Assembly: GCA_964531215.1 (NCBI GenBank)
Contig: CAZHFK010000001.1
Coordinates: 1 to 48,778 of the forward strand
From: WJKP01 sp964531215
Lineage (GTDB): Bacteria > Patescibacteriota > Patescibacteriia > CAIXNZ01
Direction of reading: 5' to 3'
Length of the DNA stretch: 48,778 nucleotides
The notes beneath the pieces are model-generated. The model had not been told where the DNA came from. It saw only the letters and a program-made list of their open reading frames with translations, and made no database searches. A program made the position numbers and the translations under genes. This document shows, piece by piece, positions 1 through 9,211 of this stretch. Numbering within the stretch: position 1 is the stretch's first letter; the number at the start of each line of letters is the position of its first letter.

Positions 1-2
1 GT

Positions 3-1112
3 GGCGGAGCCGGTTCGCCGACAGCAGGTTCTTCTTTGGCAGGAGGTGACGGCGGTCATTTAGCCGGCAGTAGAATTCCAGGCGGAACTAATGGAGGTGG
101 CCGCGGCGGCGGTGGCGATAGTAGCATCTACCGTTCTGGCGGCGGTGGTGCTGGAGCTGGTTATTACGGCGGTGGTGGCGGCGGAGCTGGTAATGCCGGT
201 AATACTTCTGGAGCCGGTGGCGGTGGCGGTTCTGGTTATGGTGATACTACGACAAGTGGAAGCGGCACAACACCCGGTAATAATACTGATAGTGATTATA
301 TTTCAGGTGCCGGTGTCGGTGTCGGTGGTACCGGAGGGGCTACCGGAACGGCTGGTGCGTCCGGGGGAGATGGGTTGGTAGTAATTATTCTTCCGCCAAT
401 TTTACAAAGTTTTACTTCAACAACTTCTGACGGTACTTATGGGCCAGGATCAAATATAAATATTACAGCTACTTATGATTTAAATTTGGGTGGTACAAGT
501 ACTTTGACAGTTGTTCTGAGTAATGGTGAATCAGTCACTTTAAGTACAGTATCCGGGGAAACCGTTTCAGGTACTTATTCAGTGGGCTCTACCGGCAGTG
601 GGGAAGATGCTACTGATCTTACCGTATCTTCTATCTCTTCGGAAACTGTTACAAGTACGGCAGGGGGAACTCAGTCGTCTTCGACTGTACCGGCTTCGCC
701 TAATAATATAGCTGATACTAGTGATATTAATATTGATACAACTGCGCCGGCCGTCAGTTCGGTTGAGATTCAATCACTTACTACTGTTGATGTAACTTTT
801 GATGAATCTATGGGTAGCGGTGTTACTACAGCTTCTAATTATACAATTTCTGGGTCAGGCCAAGGTACTTTAGCTGATAATCCAAATAATATTGCTCTTG
901 TATCTGGTAATATTTACAGATTAACTTGGAGTTCCGGTTCTTTGATAAACGGTGCAAGTATTGATATTACCGTTGCTAACGTTCAGGATGCCGCAGGAAA
1001 CATAATTGGCACTTCAAATTCAAGTAAGTATAGAATTAGAGGTGTTTTTGATGATGGTAATAAGGTTAATGGTTTTGAGGGTGGCGTAAGGAGACAGTAT
1101 CATTTTCATTAA
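3..1112 (+). CDS. Gly-rich / Ig-like surface protein, 5'-truncated by window edge
   Basis: The frame is open from the first complete codon (base 3), so the N-terminus lies upstream of the window; the ATG at 36 is internal. The visible N-terminal ~120 residues are extremely Gly-rich and end in a G-G-D-G-L-V-V-I-I motif, typical of bacterial glycine-rich surface domains. Then follow about 230 residues of Ser/Thr-rich beta-strand sequence resembling bacterial Ig-like folds, including an SbsA-type stretch (D-T-T-A-P-A-V-S-S-V, then V-T-F-D-E-S, then V-Q-D-A-A-G-N). The last ~25 residues are basic and do not resemble an anchor. Likely an exported surface or adhesin-like protein; no enzymatic motif is seen. 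The surface role is inferred from composition. Confidence 0.75.
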   Translation, partial: GGAGSPTAGSSLAGGDGGHLAGSRIPGGTNGGGRGGGGDSSIYRSGGGGAGAGYYGGGGGGAGNAGNTSGAGGGGGSGYGDTTTSGSGTTPGNNTDSDYISGAGVGVGGTGGATGTAGASGGDGLVVIILPPILQSFTSTTSDGTYGPGSNINITATYDLNLGGTSTLTVVLSNGESVTLSTVSGETVSGTYSVGSTGSGEDATDLTVSSISSETVTSTAGGTQSSSTVPASPNNIADTSDINIDTTAPAVSSVEIQSLTTVDVTFDESMGSGVTTASNYTISGSGQGTLADNPNNIALVSGNIYRLTWSSGSLINGASIDITVANVQDAAGNIIGTSNSSKYRIRGVFDDGNKVNGFEGGVRRQYHFH

Positions 1113-1239
1113 AATAATTAGATTTGAAACGATTGCAATTATTTGATATAATGTTGGTTATATGATTATATCTTTAAATATAAATAATTTTAATTTGCTA
1201 ATTTAGTTAAATAAATATTAATAAATTAAAGTTTAAATT

Positions 1240-1929
1240 ATGAAAATTTTTAAGCGTAAAGATAAAAAAAATAAAAAATCTTGGGGGAAGATTATTAAAA
1301 TTATAATTATTGTTTTGGTGATTGTGGTGGCCGGTTATTTGATTCTTTGGCAAACAGGTGTTTTGGAAACTTTAAAAATAGCCCGGCAAATCCAAAAACA
1401 ACAACAACTTTCAACTGAAGACCAGGAAGTTTTAAAAGAATTAAAGCAAATTATTCTTTTGCCTGAAGAACCCAAACCAACCATGGCTGTGATTACCGAT
1501 GTTCAAGCGTTAAAGGAAAATCAGCCTGATTTTTTTGCTGACGCTGAAAATAACCATCGTTTGATTATTTATCCGACTATGGCGATTGTTTATGACGCTC
1601 AAGCCAATAAAATAATTAAAGTCGGACCGGTTAATTTTAATCAGGCCGCATTGGGCGAAGTTAATGTAGCTTTGTATAACGGTTCTGGTAATGAGGATCG
1701 TTTAGCTGAATTTGAAGAGAAATTAAATAATACATTTGATAAGGCTGAAATAACTGTCAGAGAAGAGGCTGTTAATACTTATGATAATACTTTGGTTGTT
1801 GATTTAACCGGTAAAAATCAAAATATCCAGGCAGTTGCCGATTCTTTAGGTGCTCAAGTTTCCGAATTACCGGAGGGAGAGACAGCACCGGAAGGCGCTG
1901 CGATTTTGGTGATAATCGGCCGGCAATAA
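1240..1929 (+). CDS. Membrane-anchored LytR_C-domain protein
   Basis: 229 residues. A basic N-terminus (about 15 residues, many Lys) precedes one TM helix at ~17-38, a Gln-rich juxtamembrane stretch, and an outside domain. The C-terminal ~90 residues (V-N-V-A-L-Y-N-G-S-G, ending A-I-L-V-I-I-G) match the LytR cell-envelope C-terminal fold (PF13399), which often occurs alone or behind LCP attenuator domains. No LCP catalytic domain is present, so it probably binds or organises envelope polymer rather than transferring it. The AT-rich upstream region has a TATAAT near 1146 but no clear Shine-Dalgarno site. It lies between two exported proteins. Confidence 0.7.
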   Translation: MKIFKRKDKKNKKSWGKIIKIIIIVLVIVVAGYLILWQTGVLETLKIARQIQKQQQLSTEDQEVLKELKQIILLPEEPKPTMAVITDVQALKENQPDFFADAENNHRLIIYPTMAIVYDAQANKIIKVGPVNFNQAALGEVNVALYNGSGNEDRLAEFEEKLNNTFDKAEITVREEAVNTYDNTLVVDLTGKNQNIQAVADSLGAQVSELPEGETAPEGAAILVIIGRQ

Positions 1930-1967
1930 TAGGATTTTTTATCTCATTTGACAATTAATTTAAAAAA

Positions 1968-3140
1968 ATGATTAAACAAAAGAAAAATATAATTTTAATT
2001 TTATTGTTTTTATTAGTAACTCCTTTGTCCGTTTTAGCTGTAAACGATGTTACTTTTAATGGGACAGTTGATTTTCAACTGTATACCATTGATACGCCAG
2101 CAACTTTGGCAACTATTTATGCTCAGCCCGGTAGTGTTGTTACTTCTTTGGATGTTCAGTCAAATTATATTGATATTTTATTAGATGCCAGTTCTGATAT
2201 AAGTTTTAATGCAGCTGCCGATTTTTACTTTAATTTGCCTAATCCGGTACCAGCTGGCGTAACTGTTACGCCGGGTTGTGTTCAGGATCAAATAAGGTTA
2301 CAATCTACTGTTAATACTACGGTACGTTTAGAAGTTACTTCTACAAGACCGATTTGTCCGGGTGGAGGCGGAGGAACATATATTATTCCTAAAAATTATT
2401 CGTTTTCAATCAATAATGACGCTGATTGTACTGAAACTGAAAGTGTGATTTTGAATTTACAGGCTGAAAATGCTGAAGATGTTTTAATTAGTAATAATGA
2501 ACATTTCGTTAATGCCCAATGGCAAGAATTTACGAGTCCCGGTGAAATTAATTGGCAATTAGAATCAGGCGCCGGATTGAAAACAGTTTATGTGCTTTAT
2601 CGAAGTTCTACCAATACTTTTTCTAATAAATTAAGCGATTCAATAGAATTAAAATACTCGGGTTGTGATCAGGTAGTTGATGAACCAGAAGAAGAACCAG
2701 GTGCTGGGGATGGATTAGATTTGGAAGAAGGCGATTTAATTAAAGGTTCATTGTCAGCTGTTTATTATTATGGTGATGATGGTAAGCGGCATGCTTTTCC
2801 CGACGTCGGCACTTATGACAGTTATTATAATGGTGATTTTTCTATGGTCCAAAGAATTACGGATCAGCAATTGAGTACGATACAATTAGGTTCGAATATG
2901 ACATATAATCCGGGAATTAGAATGCTTAAAATTCAATCGATGCCCAAAGTTTATTTCGTTACACCAGGTGCGGTTTTACGGTGGGTGACATCCGAAGAAA
3001 TAGCTGAAGAATTATACGGTGAAAATTGGTCAGATTATGTTAATGACCTTAATGTTGCTTTTTGGCCTGATTATATTATTGGCCAACCAATTTATTCAGT
3101 TACTGATTTACCGGCGGATCTTTTACCGGATAATATTTAA
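1968..3140 (+). CDS. Secreted protein with C-terminal surface module shared with the S-layer-like protein
   Basis: 390 residues. A signal peptide spans residues 1-24 (Lys-rich n-region, Leu/Ile core, cleavage after V-L-A). Residues ~25-130 form a beta-rich domain followed by a Gly run, then a second beta domain (~130-235) with paired Cys, then an acidic linker (E-P-E-E-E-P-G). The C-terminal ~130 residues start G-D-L-I-K-G-S-L and contain Y-Y-Y-G, F-P-D-V, I-T-D and L-R-W-V-T. This block is clearly homologous to the N-terminal module of the 1194-residue protein at 42544, but sits at the opposite end of the chain. Probably a cell-surface structural protein; the module may be the wall- or lattice-interacting part (inference). 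Confidence 0.8.
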   Translation: MIKQKKNIILILLFLLVTPLSVLAVNDVTFNGTVDFQLYTIDTPATLATIYAQPGSVVTSLDVQSNYIDILLDASSDISFNAAADFYFNLPNPVPAGVTVTPGCVQDQIRLQSTVNTTVRLEVTSTRPICPGGGGGTYIIPKNYSFSINNDADCTETESVILNLQAENAEDVLISNNEHFVNAQWQEFTSPGEINWQLESGAGLKTVYVLYRSSTNTFSNKLSDSIELKYSGCDQVVDEPEEEPGAGDGLDLEEGDLIKGSLSAVYYYGDDGKRHAFPDVGTYDSYYNGDFSMVQRITDQQLSTIQLGSNMTYNPGIRMLKIQSMPKVYFVTPGAVLRWVTSEEIAEELYGENWSDYVNDLNVAFWPDYIIGQPIYSVTDLPADLLPDNI

Positions 3141-3210
3141 AATCAATTTTAATTAATACAATTAGAGTAAAAATTTTATATTTTTGTTTAATAATTAATT
3201 TTTAAAGTTT

Positions 3211-3891
3211 ATGTTTTTAAAATCAGTCGGACAAACAATTTTGGATTCGTTGGCTATTTTATGGGTAAAATTAGTCGATTATTTGCCCAATTTAGTTGCC
3301 GCAGTAATTATTTTAATTATTGGTATTTTTATTGCCAAAGCAATTGCTAAATTAATTAAAACAGTTGTTGAAGCGTTACGACTTGACCCGTTAATTCGCA
3401 AGATTAATATTATTCAGAAAATTGAAGATACCGGGACAAAAGTTGTTTTATCTGAAATTTTAGCTTGGTTGATTAAATGGTTTTTGTATGTCGTACTTTT
3501 AATCGCTATTTCTGAAATTTTAAAATTAGGCCAGTTTACGGTCTTTTTAAAGGAAATTGCCTTATATTTACCAAACGTGATTATTGCCGTTTTGATTTTG
3601 GTAGTCGGTCTTGTCTTGGGTGATTTTGTTGATAAATTGATTGTTAGTGTTTTAAAAAGCACCAGGGCAAAATTGGCACCCTTAATGGGCACTATTGCTA
3701 AATGGTCAATTTTTATTTTTGCTTTATTGGCTGCTTTATTGCAATTAGGCGTAGCAGTTACTTTAATTCAGACTTTATTTACAGCCATAGTTGTAACAAT
3801 TGCTTTGGCAGCCGGTTTGGCTTTTGGTTTAGGCGGTCGCGATGCAGCTCGGGAAACTATTGAAAAATTCAAAGAAAATATTAAAGAGTAA
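3211..3891 (+). CDS. MscS-related conserved TM-helix protein
   Basis: 226 residues, about five hydrophobic helices. It contains two copies of the conserved TM-helix repeat (PF05552 type): L-P-N-L-V-A-A-V-I-I-L-I-I-G near residue 26 and L-P-N-V-I-I-A-V-L-I-L-V-V-G near 115. It ends with a Gly/Ala-rich helix (A-L-A-A-G-L-A-F-G-L-G-G-R-D-A-A) resembling the MscS pore-lining helix. There is no downstream MscS beta domain, so it is a membrane protein related to, but shorter than, mechanosensitive channels. A hairpin terminator follows at 3917. Confidence 0.75.
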   Translation: MFLKSVGQTILDSLAILWVKLVDYLPNLVAAVIILIIGIFIAKAIAKLIKTVVEALRLDPLIRKINIIQKIEDTGTKVVLSEILAWLIKWFLYVVLLIAISEILKLGQFTVFLKEIALYLPNVIIAVLILVVGLVLGDFVDKLIVSVLKSTRAKLAPLMGTIAKWSIFIFALLAALLQLGVAVTLIQTLFTAIVVTIALAAGLAFGLGGRDAARETIEKFKENIKE

Positions 3892-3916
3892 AATTATTTT
3901 TTTACTATAAAATAAA

Positions 3917-3943
3917 AGAGGCTTGGGAAACCAAGTCTCTTTT
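3917..3943 (+). terminator. Rho-independent terminator
   Basis: A 10-base stem with one mismatch (AGAGGCTTGG / CCAAGTCTCT) around a GAAA loop, followed by T residues, directly downstream of the TM-helix protein. Confidence 0.75.
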
Positions 3944-4020
3944 GGTATAATTAAAGTAAACACGAAATACGAAGTTCTAAATTTGAAGTAAATTTTAAAT
4001 ATTAAATAATAAATTATAAA

Positions 4021-4380
4021 ATGGAGGAAGTTAAAAAATATGACATGGAAGAACGGACTTTAAATTTTGCAATTAAGGTTCGTAATTATTGTAAAAATTT
4101 GTATAAAAATCAATCTAATTATGAGTATAGTAAACAGTTAATTAGATCATCAGGATCAATTGGCGCTAATTATATTGAAGCCAATGAATCTCTTGGTAAA
4201 AAAGATTTTTTGATGAGGATACGAATTAGTCGTAAAGAAGCCAAAGAAAGTATATATTGGTTAAAATTAACAGAATCTGATGAGTTAAAGGAAAAAGATC
4301 TTTTAATTAATGAAGCTACTGAATTAATGAAAATTTTGGCAACTATTTTACGTAAGTCAGAAAGAGGCAATAGTTTATGA
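4021..4380 (+). CDS. Four-helix-bundle protein (23S rRNA IVS family)
   Basis: 119 residues, all helical and charged. It matches the four-helix-bundle family (TIGR02436, first seen as ORFs in 23S rRNA intervening sequences): conserved S-I-G-A-N-Y-I-E-A at ~46-54, R-I-S-R-K-E-A-K-E-S-I-Y-W-L at ~66-79, and a C-terminal helix with E-L-M-K-I-L-A-T-I. The function is unknown; members form pentamers and occur as stand-alone genes in many genomes, CPR included. There is no Shine-Dalgarno. The flanks contain short related AT-rich words (cgaaatacgaa before, cgaatttcgatattcg after), suggesting it sits on a small movable segment. The family call is firm; the role is not known. Confidence 0.85.
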   Translation: MEEVKKYDMEERTLNFAIKVRNYCKNLYKNQSNYEYSKQLIRSSGSIGANYIEANESLGKKDFLMRIRISRKEAKESIYWLKLTESDELKEKDLLINEATELMKILATILRKSERGNSL

Positions 4381-4437
4381 TTTATAATTTATTAATTAGT
4401 TTCGAATTTCGATATTCGATATTATTATTTTAACATT

Positions 4438-6807
4438 ATGAAAAAATACATTTTAAAATTTTCCGAACTGAGCATGAAAGATGTGCCAATGGTTGGCGGT
4501 AAAAACGCTTCTTTGGGTGAGATGTATAACAAATTAGTTAAAAAAGGTATTAATATACCGCATGGTTTTGCTGTGACTGCCGAAGGTTTCAAGGCTTTTT
4601 TGCAGTTTAATGAAATTGATCAAGAAATAAGCAAACTTTTAAAAAGTATTGATTATGATAAATTAGAAGATTTAAAAGATAAAGGCCGGCAAATTCGTCA
4701 ATTAGTTTTAAAGTCTGAGTTTCCTAAAGATTTGGAAAAAGTTATTATTGAGGCGTATAAAAATTTAAGTCAAGAATATGATAAAGATAATTTGGATGTG
4801 GCAATTCGTTCTTCAGCCACAGCCGAGGATTTGCCGATCGCTTCTTTTGCCGGCCAATTGGAATCTTTTTTAAATGTTAAGCGGCAACAGCCTCTTTTAG
4901 CCGGTATAAAAAAATGTTTTGCTTCTTTATATGGTAATCGGACAATTTCTTATGTGCACGATCAGGGTTTTAAATATGATAATATTTTTCTTTCTGTCGG
5001 TATTCAAAAAATGGTGCGCAGTGATAAGGCTTCAGCCGGAGTAAGTTTTACGGTTGATACTGAAACAGGTTTTAAAGATATTGTTTTAATTAATTCAGCT
5101 TATGGTTTAGGTGAAAATGTTGTTAAAGGCCGAATTAATCCTGATCAGTTTTATATTTTCAAACCGACTTTAGGCAAAGATTTTAAAGCTATTATTAGCA
5201 AAGAACTTGGCAGTAAAGAAAAAAAATTAGTTTATAAAAATAAAGGAAAGGAAACAACTGCCAATATAAAAGTTGAACTAAAAAAACAAAATAAATTTTC
5301 TTTAACTGATAAGGAAATTTTAAAATTAGCCAAATGGTCGGTTAAGATAGAGACATTATACGATAAACCAATGGATATTGAGTGGGCGAAGGATGGACTG
5401 GATAATAAACTTTATATTGTTCAAGCCCGCCCCGAAACTGTATCTCATAAAAAAGATACCAATATTTTGGAAGAATATATTTTACAGCAAAAGGGTAAAG
5501 TTTTATGCCAGGGCAATAGTATTGGTGAAAAAATCGGCCAGGGTAAAGTCAAGGTAATTAAAGATGTGAAAAATATTACTGATTTTAAAAAAGGGGATGT
5601 TTTGGTAACTACAATGACCGATCCTGATTGGGAGCCTGTCATGAAAAAAGCGGCAGCTATAGTGACTGATTTGGGCGGCCGAACTTCACATGCGGCTATT
5701 GTTTCACGGGAATTAGGTGTCCCGGCTGTTGTTGGCACTAAAGATGCCACGCAAGTTTTAAAAGATAAAAATAAAGTGACTGTTTCCTGTGCTGAAGGTG
5801 AAAAAGGTTATATTTATCAAGGTATTTTGGATTTTAAAGTTAAAAAAACAAATTTAAAAAAGCTCCCGGAAATAAAAACTAAAATAATGATGATTTTGGC
5901 AGAGCCTAATTTGGCTTTTAAACATTCTTTTTTACCCAGTCAGGGCGTTGGTTTGGCCAGAATAGAATTTATTATTGCCAATAATATTAAGGTTCATCCC
6001 TTGGCTCTGCTTAATTTTAAGAAGTTGGATGATAAAAAGATAAAAGATAAAATAAATAAATTAACTTTAGCTTTTGATAATAAAAAACAATATTATATTG
6101 ATAAACTGGCTTGGGGGATGGCTAAAATTGCCGCGGCTTTTTATCCTCAGGAAGTAATAGTCAGATTTTCTGATTTCAAAACCAATGAATACGGTAATTT
6201 AATCGGCGGTGAATCATTTGAACCCCAGGAAGCCAACCCAATGATTGGCTGGCGCGGTGCTTCTCGGTATTATGATGACAAATTTAAACCGGCTTTTGAA
6301 TTGGAATGTCAGGCAGTTAAAAAAGTCAGGCAGGAAATGGGTTTGAAAAATCTTAAAGTTATGGTCCCGTTTTGCCGGACAATTGAAGAAGGTAAAAAAG
6401 TTCTTGAAATTTTAAAAGCAAACGGGTTAAAATCAGGCCAGGATGATTTGCAGATTTATGTGATGATAGAAATTCCATCCAATGTGCTTTTGGCTGACGA
6501 GTTTGCTCAAATTTTTGACGGGTTTTCCATTGGTTCCAATGATTTAACCCAATTAACTTTAGGCTTGGATCGTGATTCCGAATTGATTTCAGATATAGCC
6601 GATGAGCGAAATGAGGCAGTTAAAAAATTAATCGCTCAGGTGATTAAAACAGCCAAGAAAAATAAAATAAAAATCGGGATTTGCGGTCAGGCGCCCAGTG
6701 ATTTCCCTAATTTTGCCAGATTTTTAATGAAACAGGGGATTGACAGTATTTCTTTAAACCCTGATACGGTTATTAAGACCAGACTTGACTTAGGTAAAAG
6801 TAAATGA
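4438..6807 (+). CDS. ppsA: Phosphoenolpyruvate synthase
   Basis: 789 residues, full length for PEP synthase (pyruvate, water dikinase: ATP + pyruvate + water to PEP + AMP + Pi), a cytoplasmic gluconeogenic enzyme. Domains in order: ATP-grasp-like nucleotide-binding domain (V-G-G-K-N-A-S-L-G-E-M at ~20; I-R-S-S-A-T-A-E-D at ~123), swivelling phosphohistidine domain with G-G-R-T-S-H-A-A where His is residue 418, and the C-terminal PEP-binding TIM barrel (F-S-I-G-S-N-D-L-T-Q near 700; I-G-I-C-G-Q catalytic loop near 745). All key motifs look intact. In CPR genomes with partial glycolysis this enzyme often links pyruvate and PEP. Stop codon TGA shows that TGA is a stop here. Confidence 0.95.
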   Translation: MKKYILKFSELSMKDVPMVGGKNASLGEMYNKLVKKGINIPHGFAVTAEGFKAFLQFNEIDQEISKLLKSIDYDKLEDLKDKGRQIRQLVLKSEFPKDLEKVIIEAYKNLSQEYDKDNLDVAIRSSATAEDLPIASFAGQLESFLNVKRQQPLLAGIKKCFASLYGNRTISYVHDQGFKYDNIFLSVGIQKMVRSDKASAGVSFTVDTETGFKDIVLINSAYGLGENVVKGRINPDQFYIFKPTLGKDFKAIISKELGSKEKKLVYKNKGKETTANIKVELKKQNKFSLTDKEILKLAKWSVKIETLYDKPMDIEWAKDGLDNKLYIVQARPETVSHKKDTNILEEYILQQKGKVLCQGNSIGEKIGQGKVKVIKDVKNITDFKKGDVLVTTMTDPDWEPVMKKAAAIVTDLGGRTSHAAIVSRELGVPAVVGTKDATQVLKDKNKVTVSCAEGEKGYIYQGILDFKVKKTNLKKLPEIKTKIMMILAEPNLAFKHSFLPSQGVGLARIEFIIANNIKVHPLALLNFKKLDDKKIKDKINKLTLAFDNKKQYYIDKLAWGMAKIAAAFYPQEVIVRFSDFKTNEYGNLIGGESFEPQEANPMIGWRGASRYYDDKFKPAFELECQAVKKVRQEMGLKNLKVMVPFCRTIEEGKKVLEILKANGLKSGQDDLQIYVMIEIPSNVLLADEFAQIFDGFSIGSNDLTQLTLGLDRDSELISDIADERNEAVKKLIAQVIKTAKKNKIKIGICGQAPSDFPNFARFLMKQGIDSISLNPDTVIKTRLDLGKSK

Positions 6808-6842
6808 TAGATTAAAATATATCTTTAAAAAAGGAGGGGCCG

Positions 6843-7061
6843 ATGTCATTAGCGGTAGTTCAAGGCGGAAGAAAATTTACTTGTCCGGCAAATGACTGTC
6901 AAAAAGAATTAGAATATAAATTAACAAGCCAGGATTTGGATCGCGGTACTGGTCATATACGCTGCCCTGATTGCGGTTTAACAATTTTTTTTAAAATCCG
7001 AACCAATACTCAATCAGGTCAAGTAGAAATTAAGGGCCCTAAAGTTTTGCTGATTGCCTAA
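6843..7061 (+). CDS. Small zinc-ribbon-like protein
   Basis: 72 residues. Two Cys pairs (C-P-A-N-D-C near 14-19 and C-P-D-C near 42-45) form a probable zinc ribbon, followed by beta-strand sequence. An AAGGAGG ribosome site lies a few bases before the ATG, in contrast to the neighbouring genes. It follows ppsA by 35 bases and ends at a terminator, so it may be cotranscribed. I do not recognise a named family; a small nucleic-acid- or protein-binding zinc protein is the best guess. Confidence 0.7.
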   Translation: MSLAVVQGGRKFTCPANDCQKELEYKLTSQDLDRGTGHIRCPDCGLTIFFKIRTNTQSGQVEIKGPKVLLIA

Positions 7062-7080
7062 AAAATACAGATTTTTAATT

Positions 7081-7108
7081 AACCTGCTAGTAAAAAAGCA
7101 GGTTTTTT
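7081..7108 (+). terminator. Rho-independent terminator
   Basis: AACCTGCT / AGCAGGTT stem with an A-rich loop and a long T tract, 20 bases after the zinc-ribbon gene. Confidence 0.85.
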
Positions 7109-7121
7109 TAACTAAATCTTA

Positions 7122-7150
7122 TTGACTTTTTTATTAAAATATGCTATAAT
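7122..7150 (+). promoter_or_regulatory. Sigma-70 promoter of the 86-residue membrane protein
   Basis: TTGACT, 17-base spacer, TATAAT with an upstream TG (extended -10). The predicted 5' UTR is about 65 nt, and an AAGGAGG site precedes the ATG at 7224. Confidence 0.75.
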
Positions 7151-7223
7151 GCAAGTATCAGGAAGTTAAATCAGGCTCTTTTAAGAGCTAGTCTAAGCGA
7201 AAAAGCTAACAAGGAGGAAGCTA

Positions 7224-7484
7224 ATGCGGAAAGCGAATTATGCGGAAATTTGTGGCTGTATAGGTGGATTTTTCCTGATGCTGTCTCTTTTAGGGGCAGC
7301 CAATATATTTGCACCTTGTAAAATCATTCCGTTTTGGTTGCTGATGATTTTCATCAGCCTGACGGTAGTAGGTGGTGTGCTTGAATACGTATTTGAGCGT
7401 GCCGTTAAAAAACCCAAAAAGCTCCCAATCAGGGAGCAAAAACAAATCACCAAAAGAACTGGCCGGGTTTATATAACCTGGTAA
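7224..7484 (+). CDS. Small two-TM membrane protein
   Basis: 86 residues with two hydrophobic helices (~8-28 and ~36-56) and a basic C-terminal tail (K-K-P-K-K-L-P, then K-R-T-G-R). It has a consensus promoter, a strong ribosome site (AAGGAGG) and its own terminator, so it is a monocistronic unit, with codon use richer in GC than the flanking genes. In gene architecture it resembles the secreted-protein cassettes at 23-32 kb. No family recognised. Confidence 0.65.
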   Translation: MRKANYAEICGCIGGFFLMLSLLGAANIFAPCKIIPFWLLMIFISLTVVGGVLEYVFERAVKKPKKLPIREQKQITKRTGRVYITW

Positions 7485-7500
7485 GTTGCAAAAAGATTAA

Positions 7501-7524
7501 GGGTTCACTCCGTGAACCCTTTTT
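7501..7524 (+). terminator. Rho-independent terminator
   Basis: Perfect GGGTTCAC / GTGAACCC stem, three-base loop, T5 tract. Confidence 0.85.
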
Positions 7525-7554
7525 AATTTTATTAAATTTTTGTATAATTTAAAT

Positions 7555-8391
7555 ATGTTTAATTTTTTACATACTTTTCAGCCACAGCCGATTTTATTGG
7601 AAATCGGCTGGCTTAAGATTTATTGGTATGGTTTTTTAATTGCCATGGGTATTGTTTTGGCTTTTTTAGTTATTTTATATTTGGCCAAACAATATAAGCT
7701 TGATAAAGATCATGTTTATAATCTGGCTTTTTATTTGATTATTTTTGGTTTGATTGGTGATCGGTTATATTATGTGATTTATGCCTGGAATTATTATTCC
7801 CAGAATTTATTGGATATTTTTAAAATCTGGCAGGGTGGGTTGGCAATTCATGGCGCTATGATCGCCGGATTACTGGTTTTGTATATTTATGGCAAAAAAC
7901 ATAATCTAAAATTCGGATTTTTGGCTGATTTGTTTGTGATTGGCTTGCCTTTAGCCATGTTTTTTGGCCGATTTGGCAATTATTTTAATATGGAACTTTT
8001 TGGCTTGCCAACTGATTTACCCTGGGGGATTCCGATAATTGAAGCTAAAAGGCCGGTACAGTACTTAACTGCGACTCATTTTCACCCGACTTTTTTATAT
8101 GAGAGTTTGTGGAATTTAATAATTTTTATAATTTTATTCAGCTGGCATAAACTGCGTTTAAATAAATATAAAACCCCTGACAAAATTCAGGGGTTGGGCA
8201 ATATTGCTTTAACTTATTTTATTTTATATTCCGCAGGAAGGTTTTTAAATGAATTTTTGAGATTGGATTACAGCCCTTATTTTCTGGGTTTACGCTGGGC
8301 GCAGTTTATCAGTTTAATAATAATTATTGTTTGTTTAATACTGATTATTGCCAGAAAATATTATAAATCTAAGACTGTTCCTGCTGACTGA
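7555..8391 (+). CDS. lgt: Prolipoprotein diacylglyceryl transferase
   Basis: 278 residues, seven TM helices. It transfers diacylglycerol from phosphatidylglycerol to the lipobox Cys of prolipoproteins in the cytoplasmic membrane. Lgt motifs are clear: G-G-L-A-I-H-G at ~102 and the signature G-R-F-G-N-Y-F-N-M-E near 140. I choose the ATG at 7555 over the in-frame TTG at 7540 because TATAAT (7543-7548) overlaps the longer version. That places the -10 box 6 nt before the ATG, implying a leaderless mRNA. The enzyme would process the many lipoproteins encoded at 25-32 kb. Its 3' end overlaps the convergent gene at 8369 by 23 bases. Confidence 0.93.
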   Translation: MFNFLHTFQPQPILLEIGWLKIYWYGFLIAMGIVLAFLVILYLAKQYKLDKDHVYNLAFYLIIFGLIGDRLYYVIYAWNYYSQNLLDIFKIWQGGLAIHGAMIAGLLVLYIYGKKHNLKFGFLADLFVIGLPLAMFFGRFGNYFNMELFGLPTDLPWGIPIIEAKRPVQYLTATHFHPTFLYESLWNLIIFIILFSWHKLRLNKYKTPDKIQGLGNIALTYFILYSAGRFLNEFLRLDYSPYFLGLRWAQFISLIIIIVCLILIIARKYYKSKTVPAD

Positions 8392-9094
8392 TTTTTCTTA
8401 GTTTATATTCGTTATATAAGACGATTAAGTAGGCAAAAGTTAAAATTACCGTAATAGCCAGATTAAAATAATCAAAACTTCTTAATGCCCGGCCGCCATA
8501 AATTGCCAAATAAAGAATGATTGGTAATTCTTTATAAATTTCCGGAGTTTCAACTTGAAATTTATAAAGCCAGGATAAACCGAAATTAATCACTAAGCCA
8601 ATCGCTAACCATTTTAGAAAATCTTGATATTTGATAGCTTCATTGGTAATTGATAAAAAATTAAGAGAAACAAGTAATGAGGCAACAATAATAATAAATG
8701 TTTTATGATAATTTTTAACATTGGCAAAAAGTTTGAGTTTATGGCTGAAAAATAAGGCAGTAATAAAAAGTAAAGGAATAGTGAAAATTGAAAAAAGTGT
8801 ATTTAAAGTAATTGGCAGGTCAAGCCTGTTTAAAGTTAAAGTACGAATTACATGGGTATCAAAAAAGGGCAGATCAAATCTAAAACCCAGATATTCCAGA
8901 ATAAAAGGTAATATAATAAATAAGATGCCGATTGAGATGCCACGCCAAAAACTTAGATAGTAATTTAAACAAATAAAGCTGATTACAAAGCCGATAAAAA
9001 GTGCCAGAAATAATAATAAAGGATCAGTAATAAATAAAGAACCGATTAAAAACAAAATGTAAAAAATAAACAATATAATGGTAAAGTTTTTCAT
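8369..9094 (-). CDS. Polytopic membrane protein, unknown
   Basis: 241 residues, about seven hydrophobic helices. The only strongly polar segments are a loop near 70-95 (F-D-T-H-V-I-R-T-L-T-L-N-R-L-D) and a C-terminal K/R/Q tail. It converges on lgt with a 23-base overlap. No signature is recognised; the F-D-x-H-V and R-T-L-T-L-N-R-L-D segments are candidates for a conserved loop. Likely a small integral membrane protein of a Patescibacteria-restricted family. Confidence 0.65.
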   Translation of the reverse strand: MKNFTIILFIFYILFLIGSLFITDPLLLFLALFIGFVISFICLNYYLSFWRGISIGILFIILPFILEYLGFRFDLPFFDTHVIRTLTLNRLDLPITLNTLFSIFTIPLLFITALFFSHKLKLFANVKNYHKTFIIIVASLLVSLNFLSITNEAIKYQDFLKWLAIGLVINFGLSWLYKFQVETPEIYKELPIILYLAIYGGRALRSFDYFNLAITVILTFAYLIVLYNEYKLRKISQQEQS

Positions 9095-9211
9095 AATTTT
9101 AAATTAAAGTTATTATTGATTTAATTATACCATTTATTGGCTTTAATTTTAAGCAAATTCTTTAATATGCTATAATTAAGATAATAAAAATAAAAATTAA
9201 ATTTTCTTATT